Below are positions 1 to 8,476 of a stretch of DNA of 64,000 nucleotides, in pieces (the first letter of the stretch is position 1; each line of letters begins with the position of its first letter). The stretch is from assembly GCA_024236195.1 (NCBI GenBank), contig JACKKZ010000005.1, forward strand, positions 62,001 to 126,000, written 5' to 3'. The notes under the pieces were generated by a model that saw only the letters and a list, made by a program, of their open reading frames with translations, had not been told where the DNA came from and made no database searches. The translations under genes and the position numbers were made by a program. Origin of the DNA: Sphingomonadaceae bacterium. GTDB lineage: Bacteria; Pseudomonadota; Alphaproteobacteria; Sphingomonadales; Sphingomonadaceae.

Positions 1-1
1 C

Positions 2-1613
<1,612 letters not shown>

Positions 1614-1621
<8 letters not shown>

Positions 1622-2522
1622 GGCGCGATTGGCAGGCGCGGCGCTGGCCTTGGGCCTGGCTGCGCCCGCTTCTGCGGCCCAGCCCATCGACTGGCGCGAA
1701 GCCGCCACCGCCTTTGCCGCAGGGCAGGAACGGGCGGCGATGGTCTATACCCGCACCAGCGCCGCGCGCTGCCAGGGGCGCTGGATGCTGCATGGCGATG
1801 CGGTGGATGATGGCGCGTTCCCGATGGACGCGATGCAGGCCTTCCCGCCGGAATTGCGCCTGCCCTTCGCCATGGAATCGGTCGAATTCTTCACGCTGGA
1901 GGTGAAGGACGACCGCGCTCGGCGCAAGGCCGCGGATGAAGCGGAGAAACGCCTGCGCAAGGCGTTCAAGGGCAACCGTGACGCCTTCCGCCTCTATTTC
2001 GAGGCGCTGGGCGAATGCACCGCCAAGGCGGAAGATGCGAGTGATGCTGGCACGGATGATCCGTGGGACGCGGCGGACGCACCGGCGGATTTCGATGAAG
2101 CGGCGATGTTTGACCAGCTCAAGGCGCTGGCGGGAACATGGCAGATCGCCGGGCGGCCCGACCATGCGCTGCGCATCCGCTTCTCCCTCACCGCAGGCGG
2201 CAGCGTGCTGGTGGAGGAATGGACCGCCAATGGCCGCCCCCATTCGCTGACGCTCTATCACCGCAATGGCGAGGGGGTGATGGCGACCCATTATTGCCCG
2301 CAAGGCAACCAGCCGCGCATGGCGCTGATCCCCGACAGCACCGGCGCGATCCGCTTCGCCTTCCGCGACGTGACCGACCTCGACCCGACAAAGGAACAGC
2401 ACCAGCACGATCTGTGGTTCACGCTGGAGGATACAGACCACATCACCCGCAGCGAAACCTATCTCGACGGGGAGGGGGAAGAGCATCCCTCCACGCTGAA
2501 GCTGGAGCGGGTGAAGGGGTGA
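1614..2522 (+). CDS. Exported protein of unknown function
   Basis: About 302 residues. I chose the ATG at 1614 because it begins a clear signal peptide (MTKARLAGAALALGLA, cleavage near ASA-A) and overlaps the thiC stop by 8 bp; upstream in-frame starts lie inside thiC. The mature protein is predicted periplasmic. The second half (GTWQIAG..., VEEWTANGRPHSLTLYHRNG, THYCPQGNQPRM) reads like a small beta-barrel with alternating strands, somewhat like DUF1579/lipocalin-type proteins, but I do not recognise a specific family. The next gene overlaps by 4 bp (GTGA). Position after thiC does not by itself imply a thiamine role. Confidence 0.75.
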
Positions 2523-2902
2523 GCCAGCCCGGAGCCGACCTCGCCATCCGCATGGCCCGCGCGGCGTTCAACACCGCGCTGGCCGCAGGCGACCTCGCCG
2601 CCATCCGCCCGCTGCTCGCCCCCGATTGCGTGCTGGTAACCGGCACGGACAGCGCCGTCCTGTCCGGCCGCAAGGCCCAACTCGCCGCCTGGAAAGCCGA
2701 ATTCGCCGCGCGCGTGCGCACCACCTATGTCCGCACGCCGGAGACGGTGACCGTGTCAGCGGTGGAACCCATCGCGCTGGAAACGGGCCGCTGGGAAGGG
2801 CTGCGTGACGGCGCGCGCGAAGCTGGCGGAAACTACAGCGCGAAATGGCGCGAGGTGGGTGGCAGCTGGGTGCTGGAGGCGGAGATTTTTGTTACTTTGT
2901 GA
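2519..2902 (+). CDS. NTF2-like (DUF4440-type) small protein
   Basis: A 127-residue cytoplasmic protein. The GTG at 2519 overlaps the preceding stop as GTGA and gives a protein starting SQPGADLAIRMARAAFNTAL; a later ATG at 2552 is a weaker choice. The pattern AAFNTALAAGDLAAIRPLLAPDCVLVTG, a central region around GRKAQ, and a C-terminal KWREVGGSWVLEAEIF is typical of the SnoaL/DUF4440 alpha+beta barrel (nuclear transport factor 2 fold). Members bind small ligands or act as isomerases; no specific function can be read. It is the last gene before the composition changes sharply at the reverse transcriptase island. Confidence 0.75.
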   Translation: MSQPGADLAIRMARAAFNTALAAGDLAAIRPLLAPDCVLVTGTDSAVLSGRKAQLAAWKAEFAARVRTTYVRTPETVTVSAVEPIALETGRWEGLRDGAREAGGNYSAKWREVGGSWVLEAEIFVTL

Positions 2903-2931
2903 GGGGGCAATCAGTTGGGGCGGGTCTCTGC

Positions 2932-2959
2932 GCGCCGCTTCGGTAGATCACTGCGGCGT
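2932..2959. repeat. Hairpin after the NTF2-like gene
   Basis: GCGCCGC (2932-2938) pairs with GCGGCGT (2953-2959): six Watson-Crick pairs and one G-U, 14-nt loop. It lies 30 bp beyond the stop of the NTF2-like gene. No T-run follows, so it is not a classical intrinsic terminator; it may end that operon or form the 5' part of the structured leader of the reverse transcriptase. A short AT palindrome, ACAAAATTTGT, follows at 2968-2978. Confidence 0.35.
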
Positions 2960-3051
2960 CTAGAAGTACAAAATTTGTGCACGTGAGCAAAAATCATCTC
3001 TTTACTCCGTTCGTTGAGGACCTATCCTATGGGAAGTAGCGTAGTAGCTGA

Positions 3052-3180
3052 GGGGGGAGGCAAGGTAACAGGAGCTTGATGGTTTCTTACGTCTGTGGGC
3101 GAGCTAACTCATTCTAGGAGGCTAAGAAGCAGAACCAAGCCGGCAACGGTGGCGGACTCCCTTTCTTTTGGCCTCCCTTC
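3052..3180 (+). ncRNA. Candidate structured leader RNA of the reverse transcriptase
   Basis: The 283 bases between the NTF2-like stop (2902) and the RT ATG (3186) hold no credible ORF. The 3' part folds well by eye. An 11-bp stem, 3117-3127 with 3166-3176 (nine Watson-Crick and two G-U pairs), encloses a hairpin 3139-3142/3147-3150 capped by a GCAA (GNRA) tetraloop. An alternative helix of 10 pairs (two G-U) joins GGGGGGAGGC at 3052-3061 with GCCTCCCTTC at 3171-3180, so two exclusive folds compete for the same strand just before the start codon. Many defence-associated RTs use an adjacent non-coding RNA as template or cofactor. Ends are guesses; translational control is an alternative reading. 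Confidence 0.4.
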
Positions 3181-3185
3181 GAAAC

Positions 3186-4712
3186 ATGCAAAAAGCCATA
3201 AAGAACGAAATTAAAAGGCTTTCTGATCGTATCTTTGCGCGCGAAAAATTCCGGTCAAATAAAGAGGATGAGTATCGTGAAAAATTTACGAGGCGCACCG
3301 GGCGAAAGTTTGGTTTAAAGCCTGGAGTTCCGCCTGGCTATATAACACGAGACTTTGATCCAAAGTATTACAAAAGAAATGCAAATTTTCTTGCAAAGAC
3401 AATTTGGTACAAGGCTCAGAACTTCGAGTACAAGCCGAAGCCCGCATTGAATTTCGAGATTGCGAAACCCGGTGGCGGCAAGCGAAGTCTTATGGCATTC
3501 TCGATCCCCGATACTGCGTTTGCAAACGTTTTAATGCGGCGTATTAGAGAAAGAAATCTAAAGAAATTCTCGCCGCATTCGTTCGCGTATCATCCGCACA
3601 ATGATATTTTTGATGCTATACTCGATCTCAGAGGGTACATTGCGACCACTCCTAAGATTTATACCGTGCAAATAGATTTTAAGGATTATTTCGATTCTAT
3701 ACCTTCTTCCTACCTTTTGAATCTTATTGATGACCGAGAAATTCTTTCGACAACCCCGGTGGAGAGGGGGGCTCTTAAGCAATTTTTATTTCATCAGTTC
3801 GCAAAACGTCGTCAGTATGAGAAGGGGAAGTTTTCAAGGCGGACAAGAGGAACGCCACAAGGCTCTTCGATTTCATTATTGTTGGCGAACTTGGCAAATC
3901 ATGCGCTCGACACCGCGCTAGAGAAGAGGCCTGGGAAGTTTGTTCGATTTGCTGACGATGTAACCGCACTGTGTGACAGATATGATGATGCAGTTGATAT
4001 CGAAAGGGAATTTGCACGTCACTGCGAATTGAGCGGCATTCGAATGAATGTTGCGAAATCTCCTGGAATATCCCTACTGGCTGATAAGCAGGCGGAAATT
4101 CGAACGGAAAAGAGTGTAAAGTACTTGGGTTATAGTTTTCGCGAGAATGGACTTCATCTCTCGGATTCGACTGTCGATAGAATAAAGAGTAAAATATCTA
4201 GATTGATTTCTTTGTATTTAATAAAATATATAAGAGATGTTTCTTTTAATAAAAGCCGATCTAGTGTTTCGGATGGCTATGATTGGGATTTGCTTGGTTT
4301 GATTACTGAGATACGTAACTATCTATATGGCGGATTGAAGGAGAGTCAAATTCGCGCGATGCTCGTCGATGGCAAAAAACTCTCCAAGATGAGGGGTTTG
4401 ATGAGTTTCTATGCGCTGCTTGATCATAAGGATGCTTTGCAGGAATTAGATGGGTGGTTAGTCCAATCAATCAAACGAGCTCTAAAAGTGCGCAACAAGA
4501 TATTAAAAAATAAATATGGTTGTTATACCGTAACTCCGTCGAGATCTAAGATTATTGATGGTAGTTGGTTAAATCTAGGAAATTGGGATGGTAATGAATA
4601 TCCTGAGGTAAATCTGCCGAGTTTTGTGAGAGGTTGGCGTGCTGCAAGGCGATATTATTTGATATATGGGCTAAAGGATGTGGAGCCTCCAAAGTATGGC
4701 TATGGATACTGA
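3186..4712 (+). CDS. Lone reverse transcriptase, UG/DRT-like
   Basis: 508 residues from the ATG at 3186; a TTG at 3168 would add six residues but sits in a leader stem, and neither has a clear Shine-Dalgarno. RT motifs in 508-aa numbering: A, VQIDFKDYFD (161-170); B, GTPQGSSIS (222-230); C, FADD (255-258), with both catalytic aspartates; D, GIRMNVAKSPG (284-294); E, VKYLGYSF (311-318). About 190 residues follow without a recognisable HNH endonuclease or maturase domain. The last residues are tyrosine-rich (PPKYGYGY). There is no retron VTG motif and no DGR-type motif B. A/T-ending codons contrast with all neighbours, indicating horizontal acquisition. It probably belongs to the unknown-group/DRT antiviral RTs; the exact group is not determinable by eye. 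Confidence 0.88.
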   Translation: MQKAIKNEIKRLSDRIFAREKFRSNKEDEYREKFTRRTGRKFGLKPGVPPGYITRDFDPKYYKRNANFLAKTIWYKAQNFEYKPKPALNFEIAKPGGGKRSLMAFSIPDTAFANVLMRRIRERNLKKFSPHSFAYHPHNDIFDAILDLRGYIATTPKIYTVQIDFKDYFDSIPSSYLLNLIDDREILSTTPVERGALKQFLFHQFAKRRQYEKGKFSRRTRGTPQGSSISLLLANLANHALDTALEKRPGKFVRFADDVTALCDRYDDAVDIEREFARHCELSGIRMNVAKSPGISLLADKQAEIRTEKSVKYLGYSFRENGLHLSDSTVDRIKSKISRLISLYLIKYIRDVSFNKSRSSVSDGYDWDLLGLITEIRNYLYGGLKESQIRAMLVDGKKLSKMRGLMSFYALLDHKDALQELDGWLVQSIKRALKVRNKILKNKYGCYTVTPSRSKIIDGSWLNLGNWDGNEYPEVNLPSFVRGWRAARRYYLIYGLKDVEPPKYGYGY

Positions 4713-4715
4713 CGC

Positions 4716-4748
4716 GTAGCAGCCTTCCCGGAGTCCCGGGGGCAGTAG
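4716..4748 (+). other. Short hairpin just after the RT stop
   Basis: Immediately downstream of the RT stop (4710-4712), CCCGG-AGTC-CCGGG can form a 5-bp stem, lengthened by two flanking T-G wobbles. There is no following T-run. It may mark the 3' boundary of the RT transcript. Base composition returns to GC-rich at this point. Confidence 0.25.
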
Positions 4749-4799
4749 ACCTAACTCAGCCGGAATGTTCTTTGCGCGAACTTGCGCCAGACAACTCGT

Positions 4800-5027
4800 G
4801 TCAACGCATCGCTCAAGATCACCAAGATCAGCAATTCCGCCAGATTGATCCTGCCCAAGTAAGTCCTTGCGCTGCAGCGCGCTGGTATCGGTGATACGCT
4901 GCATATTACCAAAGCGCCGGATGGCATTCGCATCATCGCCGCTTATCCCTCTTTTGCCGAAAAGATGCCGATGGCGGAGAGGATCACGCGGGAGGATCGG
5001 GATAGTCTGCGCGAATTGGCGAAGTGA
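4800..5027 (+). pseudogene. AbrB/MazE-type antitoxin pseudogene with in-frame stop
   Basis: One frame reads SLKITKISNSARLILPK, then TAA at 4860-4862, then VLALQRAGIGDTLHITKAPD and on through FAEKMPMAERITREDRDSL to TGA at 5025-5027. This is the SpoVT/AbrB swapped-hairpin DNA-binding domain of MazE-like antitoxins. The stop falls where intact homologues usually have a Glu codon (LPKEVL), so a GAA-to-TAA change is the simplest lesion. No start codon remains at the expected N-terminus. No toxin gene follows; instead a block of intergenic repeats begins. It looks like the decayed remnant of a toxin-antitoxin module next to the acquired RT. Confidence 0.7.
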
Positions 5028-5039
5028 TGGCGGCTGGCC

Positions 5040-5149
5040 TCCCCTCCTTTTCAAAGGACGGGATTGAGGGGTGGTATTGCGACCGGCAGGTCGTGCGTGC
5101 TCGCTCCGCTTGCCACCACCCCCAACCCCCTCCTCTAAAGAAGAGGGGG
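5040..5149. repeat. Intergenic inverted repeat with G/C-run hairpin
   Basis: The sequence around 5050-5074 (GGACGGGATTGAGGGGTGGT) is an imperfect inverted copy of 5112-5136, which runs CCACCACCCCCAACCCCCTC. The right arm overlaps a compact hairpin: CCCCCTC (5126-5132) with GAGGGGG (5143-5149), one mismatch, and inner TCT/AGA, followed by CTTTT. It resembles the dispersed intergenic palindromes common in sphingomonad genomes and could terminate transcription leaving the AbrB remnant. No ORF here is credible. Confidence 0.5.
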
Positions 5150-5185
5150 CTTTTGGGACCGGCGATTGGGTGAGCTGGTTTTTTC

Positions 5186-5333
5186 TCACGCAAAGGCGCG
5201 AAGGCGCTAAGAATTACTGCCGGGCCGACGCGGAGCGTCTTTCCTGCATCCTCGCTGCTTGGAGGTGAGGCTTGAGGGGGAGGGCGGCTTTGCCGCTATT
5301 GCAACCTCTTCGCGCCTTCGCGCCTTTGCGTGA
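5186..5333. repeat. 22-bp perfect inverted repeat (dispersed intergenic element)
   Basis: TCACGCAAAGGCGCGAAGGC... at 5186-5207 is exactly reverse-complementary to 5312-5333 (22 of 22). The 104-bp interior has no gene. A related element with slightly diverged arms lies near 52.7 kb in this window, so it is a multi-copy intergenic repeat and not gene debris. A palindrome of this kind suggests a non-autonomous, REP/MITE-like element. No target-site duplication was identified by eye. Confidence 0.65.
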
Positions 5334-5369
5334 ACCAAGAATGGCGCGGTGTTGGCCGCTTGCTCAGCG

Positions 5370-5514
5370 CTGGCGGGGACACGCAATAGCATGTCCCCGG
5401 TGCGGCCTCTCTGCGTCTTTTCTTTCCTCTGCGGTCTCTGCGTGAAACCAGAATAGTGCGGTTTTGGCGGCGGGCGTGGCACTGGCGGGGACACGCAATA
5501 GCATGTCCCCGGTG
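5370..5514. repeat. Two 33-bp direct repeats, each a GGGGACA hairpin
   Basis: A 33-base sequence starting CTGGCGGGGACACGCAATAG occurs identically at 5370-5402 and 5482-5514. Each copy contains GGGGACA and TGTCCCC, a perfect 7-bp stem around a 10-nt loop. The bases before each copy (GTGAACCAAGAATGGCGCGG and GTGAAACCAGAATAGTGCGG) are also related, so this is a diverged tandem duplication of about 110 bp. The second copy ends 56 bp before the ATG of the HTH gene and may lie in its promoter region. Confidence 0.65.
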
Positions 5515-5570
5515 AGGTATTCATGCTGGAATCCTTTCCTACATCGCCAAAATCTGCCTTATCCTGCTCA

Positions 5571-6254
5571 ATGAGCAAGCAACCCGATCCCTCTGCCTTC
5601 GCCCCCGCTGAATCCGCGCTCGAAACTGCACCGGACGCAGCGCCCAAAACCACCCACCGCCATGATGGCTGGTCGCTGGAGAAGCAGGTCGCGTTCCTAC
5701 GGGCGCTGTCCGCTTCGCATTCGGTCTCGGTCGCCGCAAAGTCGGTCGGCATGTCGCGCCAGTCGGCCTATCGCCTGCGTTCGAAGCTCAAGGGGCAGGC
5801 GTTTGACCTCGCATGGGAGGTGGCCTTCCACCATTCCTATGATGTGCTCGCCCATGCCGCGCTCGAACGGGCGCTGAACGGGGTGGAGGTGCCGGTCTAT
5901 TTCCAGGGCGAGCAGGTCGGCTCGTATCGCCGCTATGACGAGCGGCTGACGGTGGCGCTGCTCAACAAGTTCACGCTGGGCGGCAATCCGCGCTTCGGGC
6001 GGCTGGGGCCGATGGCAGAGCGCCATGCGCGCGATTTCGAAGGGCTGCTGGGGCGGCTGGAGGCAGGCAAGGTGGTGCGCACCGGCGCGCCCGCGGTCAG
6101 CGATCCGGGCGAGATCGCGGCGATCCACGCGCGCAGCACCGCGCGCTATGGCTCGAAAGTGACAGACAGCCCCTCCGCCCCCTGTCCGTCCGCATGGTCG
6201 GACGAGGAATTAATGGCGGCTTTGGAAGAGGTTAGGAAGCAGGAGCGAAAGTGA
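5571..6254 (+). CDS. Helix-turn-helix protein of unknown role
   Basis: About 227 residues from the ATG at 5571; an in-frame upstream start at 5523 would add 16 unconvincing residues. After an acidic, proline/alanine-rich N-terminus, the segment WSLEKQVAFLRALSASHSVS followed by VAAKSVGMSRQSAYRLRSKL is a clear helix-turn-helix, with VGMSRQSAYRLRSK as recognition helix. The remainder (AFDLAWEVAFHHSYDVLAHA, YRRYDERLTVALLNKFT) is helical and conserved-looking but unknown to me. Such HTH proteins are common single genes in sphingomonads; they resemble terminase-small-subunit or resolvase-type HTHs, with no partner gene here. Likely DNA-binding; the target is unknown. Confidence 0.7.
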   Translation: MSKQPDPSAFAPAESALETAPDAAPKTTHRHDGWSLEKQVAFLRALSASHSVSVAAKSVGMSRQSAYRLRSKLKGQAFDLAWEVAFHHSYDVLAHAALERALNGVEVPVYFQGEQVGSYRRYDERLTVALLNKFTLGGNPRFGRLGPMAERHARDFEGLLGRLEAGKVVRTGAPAVSDPGEIAAIHARSTARYGSKVTDSPSAPCPSAWSDEELMAALEEVRKQERK

Positions 6255-6310
6255 CAGCGTGTCACCTTTGTCACCCGACCGGGCGTCACCCGACCGGTCA
6301 TCACCCGAAC
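6251..6310. repeat. TGTCAC inverted repeat and 15-bp tandem TCACCCGA repeats
   Basis: GTGACA (6251-6256) and TGTCAC (6260-6265) form a short palindrome across the HTH gene's stop. TCACCCGACCGG follows at 6271 and 6286, with a partial copy (TCACCCGA) at 6301, an exact 15-bp period. The third copy supplies the stop codon of the convergent DUF2141 gene. The block fills the gap between two convergent genes; it could be an operator cluster or simple slippage. Confidence 0.5.
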
Positions 6311-6789
6311 AGATAGCGGATTGTCACGGCAATGCTGGTGTCGCCCGATACGGGGAAGAGCGATTTCTTCCAGCCCGGCATCCCGCCGGGATTGTTGGAC
6401 ACGCCCACGCCTTCCTTGGGCATGCCGATGAAATTGGTGTCCATCTTGCCGTCGCCATCCTCGTCATGCTGGATGGTCACGGCATATTGGCCGGGCGCGA
6501 CATCGGGGAAGGTGACGCGCATGGTCCCGCCACTGATGGCGAGCGTCTGGCGCCGCGCGCCCTTGCTTTTCTGGCAGGTCGGGAAGCCGGGCTTGTCCCG
6601 CCACAGGCAGGCGATCAGCTTGCCGCGCGTATGTTTCAACCCGCTGACCGTGACGGAGACGGTGCCGTTGGGGGTGGCGCTTGCGGCGGGGGCTGCGGGG
6701 AGGGAGGACACAGCCAGCGCCGCAAGCGCGAGGGGGGCGGCCATGCGGAACCGGGGGACCCGCAAGTGCTTGACGGGGGGAGGTAGCAT
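6301..6789 (-). CDS. DUF2141 exported protein
   Basis: About 162 residues. I prefer the ATG at 6789 over that at 6810 because AAGGA lies 8 bases upstream of it. An N-terminal region with APLALAALAVSSLPAAPAAS is a signal peptide. The mature part has the DUF2141 pattern: TVSVTVSGLKHTRGKLIACL, then VTFPDVAPGQYAVTIQHDED and the acidic DEDGDGKMDTNFIGMPKEG, then a GVSNNPGGMPGW end. It is a periplasmic, small immunoglobulin-like beta-sandwich of unknown function, common in alphaproteobacteria. Its start faces the next gene across about 200 bp. Confidence 0.85.
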   Translation of the reverse strand: MLPPPVKHLRVPRFRMAAPLALAALAVSSLPAAPAASATPNGTVSVTVSGLKHTRGKLIACLWRDKPGFPTCQKSKGARRQTLAISGGTMRVTFPDVAPGQYAVTIQHDEDGDGKMDTNFIGMPKEGVGVSNNPGGMPGWKKSLFPVSGDTSIAVTIRYLFG

Positions 6790-6994
6790 TGGGCAGTTCC
6801 TTGTGTGCATGGCCGTGTCTTCAAGACGCCAGCGGCGGGAAAGTTCCGCAGTCCGTCAGACGAAAAGCGGTGCGAACATGTATAGGGACGATCCCTGAAT
6901 GGATCAGGAATAGCGCAGGATTTTACAATTGGGATGGTTGTGGCTGTCGGCAGAACCCAGCTAAGGGGCGGAAAATAAAAGAGAGGTCGTTCGC

Positions 6995-7630
6995 ATGATC
7001 CGCCAGACAATCCTGTTCGCTCCGCTCCTGCTCGCTGGCTGCGGGCAGACTGCGCCAGAGGCGGAGGTGGCTCCGCCAGCCCCGATCAACGAGGCGATGG
7101 TCACTGCCCGGTCGATGGCCGTGGCAGAGGCATTCCAGGGTCAGTTGCAGGCCCAGCTCAAGGATGCGCTGCGGGCAGGCGGGCCGATGCAGGCTGTCAC
7201 CGTGTGCAGCCAGGTCGCCCCGGCGATTGCCGCGCAGCAATCAGATGCAAGCGGGGCGGTGGTCCACCGCGTGTCAGACCGCAACCGCAACCCCGGCGCG
7301 TCGCTGGATGACAATGTGCAGCCCTATTACGAGCAACTGGCCGCTGCGCCGATGGACGGCGACAAGCCCGCCCATCGCATCTGGCGCAGCGGGGAAGGGG
7401 CGCAGGCGCGGATCAATTATCTCAGCGCGATCCCGATGAAGGAGGAACCGTGCAGCCTGTGCCACGGCACCAATGTCTCACCGGGGCTGCAGGAGCATAT
7501 TCGCCGCCTCTATAATGGGGACAAGGCGACGGGCTTCATCCCCGGCGAATTGCGCGGCGCGCTGCATATCAGCTGGCCGGCGGAGGCGTTTGACGAAGCC
7601 TACAAGGCGCAGGGAGACGATGCGGGCTAG
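6995..7630 (+). CDS. Tll0287-like (DUF3365) heme-binding lipoprotein
   Basis: 211 residues. The start at 6995 is preceded by GAGAGG. The N-terminus FAPLLLAGC is a lipobox, so the protein is probably lipid-anchored and faces the periplasm. The body fits DUF3365, with VTVCSQVAPAIA and VSDRNRNPGASLDDN, and near residue 151 a CSLCH covalent heme motif, so a single c-type heme is expected. Related domains serve as redox or heme sensors; this one stands alone without kinase or cyclase domains. Its stop overlaps the convergent PhnA-like gene by 4 bp. Confidence 0.85.
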   Translation: MIRQTILFAPLLLAGCGQTAPEAEVAPPAPINEAMVTARSMAVAEAFQGQLQAQLKDALRAGGPMQAVTVCSQVAPAIAAQQSDASGAVVHRVSDRNRNPGASLDDNVQPYYEQLAAAPMDGDKPAHRIWRSGEGAQARINYLSAIPMKEEPCSLCHGTNVSPGLQEHIRRLYNGDKATGFIPGELRGALHISWPAEAFDEAYKAQGDDAG

Positions 7631-7935
7631 CGCTTCCTGACGAATTCGGCGCGCAGGACGAGGCCCTTGATGCCGGGAAATTTGCAGTCGATTTCCTGGG
7701 CATCGCCGGTCAGGCGGATCGACTTGATCAGCGTGCCCTGTTTCAGGGTCTGGCCGGCGCCCTTGACCTCAAGATCCTTGATCAGCGTTACCTGGTCACC
7801 GTCAGCAAGGAGATTGCCCACGGCATCGCGGACTTCAACGCTATCGGCAGCTGCCTGTTTGGCCGCCAGTTCGGAAGCGGGCATCCACTCGCCGCTTTCC
7901 TCGTCATAGACATAATCTTCGTCGCTACCCGACAT
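7627..7935 (-). CDS. PhnA/YjdM-like small protein
   Basis: 102 residues from the ATG at 7935, chosen because AAAGGAGA lies upstream at good spacing; the ATG at 7962 would place that site inside the gene. The C-terminal 70 residues match the PhnA domain: VEVRDAVGNLLADGDQVTLI, DLEVKGAG, LKQGTLIKSIRLTG and IDCKFPGIKGLVLRAEFVRK. The N-terminal zinc ribbon of longer PhnA proteins is absent and replaced by an acidic stretch (SDEDYVYDEESGEWMPASEL). The name comes from phosphonate utilisation, but YjdM-type proteins are not known to be needed for it. Cytoplasmic. Confidence 0.8.
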   Translation of the reverse strand: MSGSDEDYVYDEESGEWMPASELAAKQAAADSVEVRDAVGNLLADGDQVTLIKDLEVKGAGQTLKQGTLIKSIRLTGDAQEIDCKFPGIKGLVLRAEFVRKR

Positions 7936-8084
7936 GGCAAATTCTCCTTTGCCGGGGCCCATGGCAGGTCACAGGGAATTTGGCGAGGCTTGACCGCGAT
8001 CAATGCAAGGCATGGTGATGTGTGCAGGCTGGTCAGCGCGAGGGAAATCCCTCCCTTCCGCGCCGAAAGACAAAACGGGAGCGT

Positions 8085-8441
8085 ATGATGACCAAAGCAA
8101 TTTTCCGCACTGCAACTCTTGCCGTCGCGTCGCTGGCAACTGTGCTGGCTGCGCCTGCACTGGCCGGCACGGTGACTGCATCAGGCACACAATCGCGCGG
8201 CGTGGCCGGGCGCAATGCCGAGTTGAAAGGGCAGGCGGTGAGCCTTCCGGCCACTTGCACCATTTCCTCAGTCTCGGGCCAGAACGCCGGTTTCTGGCTG
8301 CAGGGTTCGCGCACGATCACGTTCAATGACATGGCCTCGGCCAAGGGACGGTCGATCCCGGCAGGGACTTACAATGTCTATCCGAACCTGAAGCCGGGTG
8401 CTGGTACGGCCAGCGTGCAGGTGACTTTCTCCTGCCCGTAA
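8085..8441 (+). CDS. Small exported protein
   Basis: 118 residues from the first of two adjacent ATGs (8085 and 8088), preceded by GGGAG. A signal peptide (TATLAVASLATVLAAPALAG) is followed by a mature region of about 90 residues rich in Gly, Ser and Thr, with two cysteines (ATCTIS and the C-terminal FSCP) that could form a disulfide. The regular alternation (TITFNDMASAKGRSIPAGTY, NVYPNLKPGAG) suggests a small beta protein. I recognise no family. It lies convergent to the BLUF gene. Confidence 0.6.
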   Translation: MMTKAIFRTATLAVASLATVLAAPALAGTVTASGTQSRGVAGRNAELKGQAVSLPATCTISSVSGQNAGFWLQGSRTITFNDMASAKGRSIPAGTYNVYPNLKPGAGTASVQVTFSCP

Positions 8442-8476
8442 CGACCGGGGCGGCCTGGCCGGTACGTCCGGCCGGA

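Noticed and set aside
3168..4712. RT as a group II intron ORF
   Set aside because: No HNH or maturase region was recognised, motif B lacks the usual SP, and no intron end structures were seen around it.
3168..4712. RT as a retron or diversity-generating RT
   Set aside because: The retron VTG motif and the DGR-type motif B (SQ) are absent; no template/variable repeat pair or msr-msd fold was found by eye.
5370..5514. Repeated 33-mers as a CRISPR array
   Set aside because: Only two copies; the 79-bp spacer holds a related, diverged sequence, so it is a tandem duplication.
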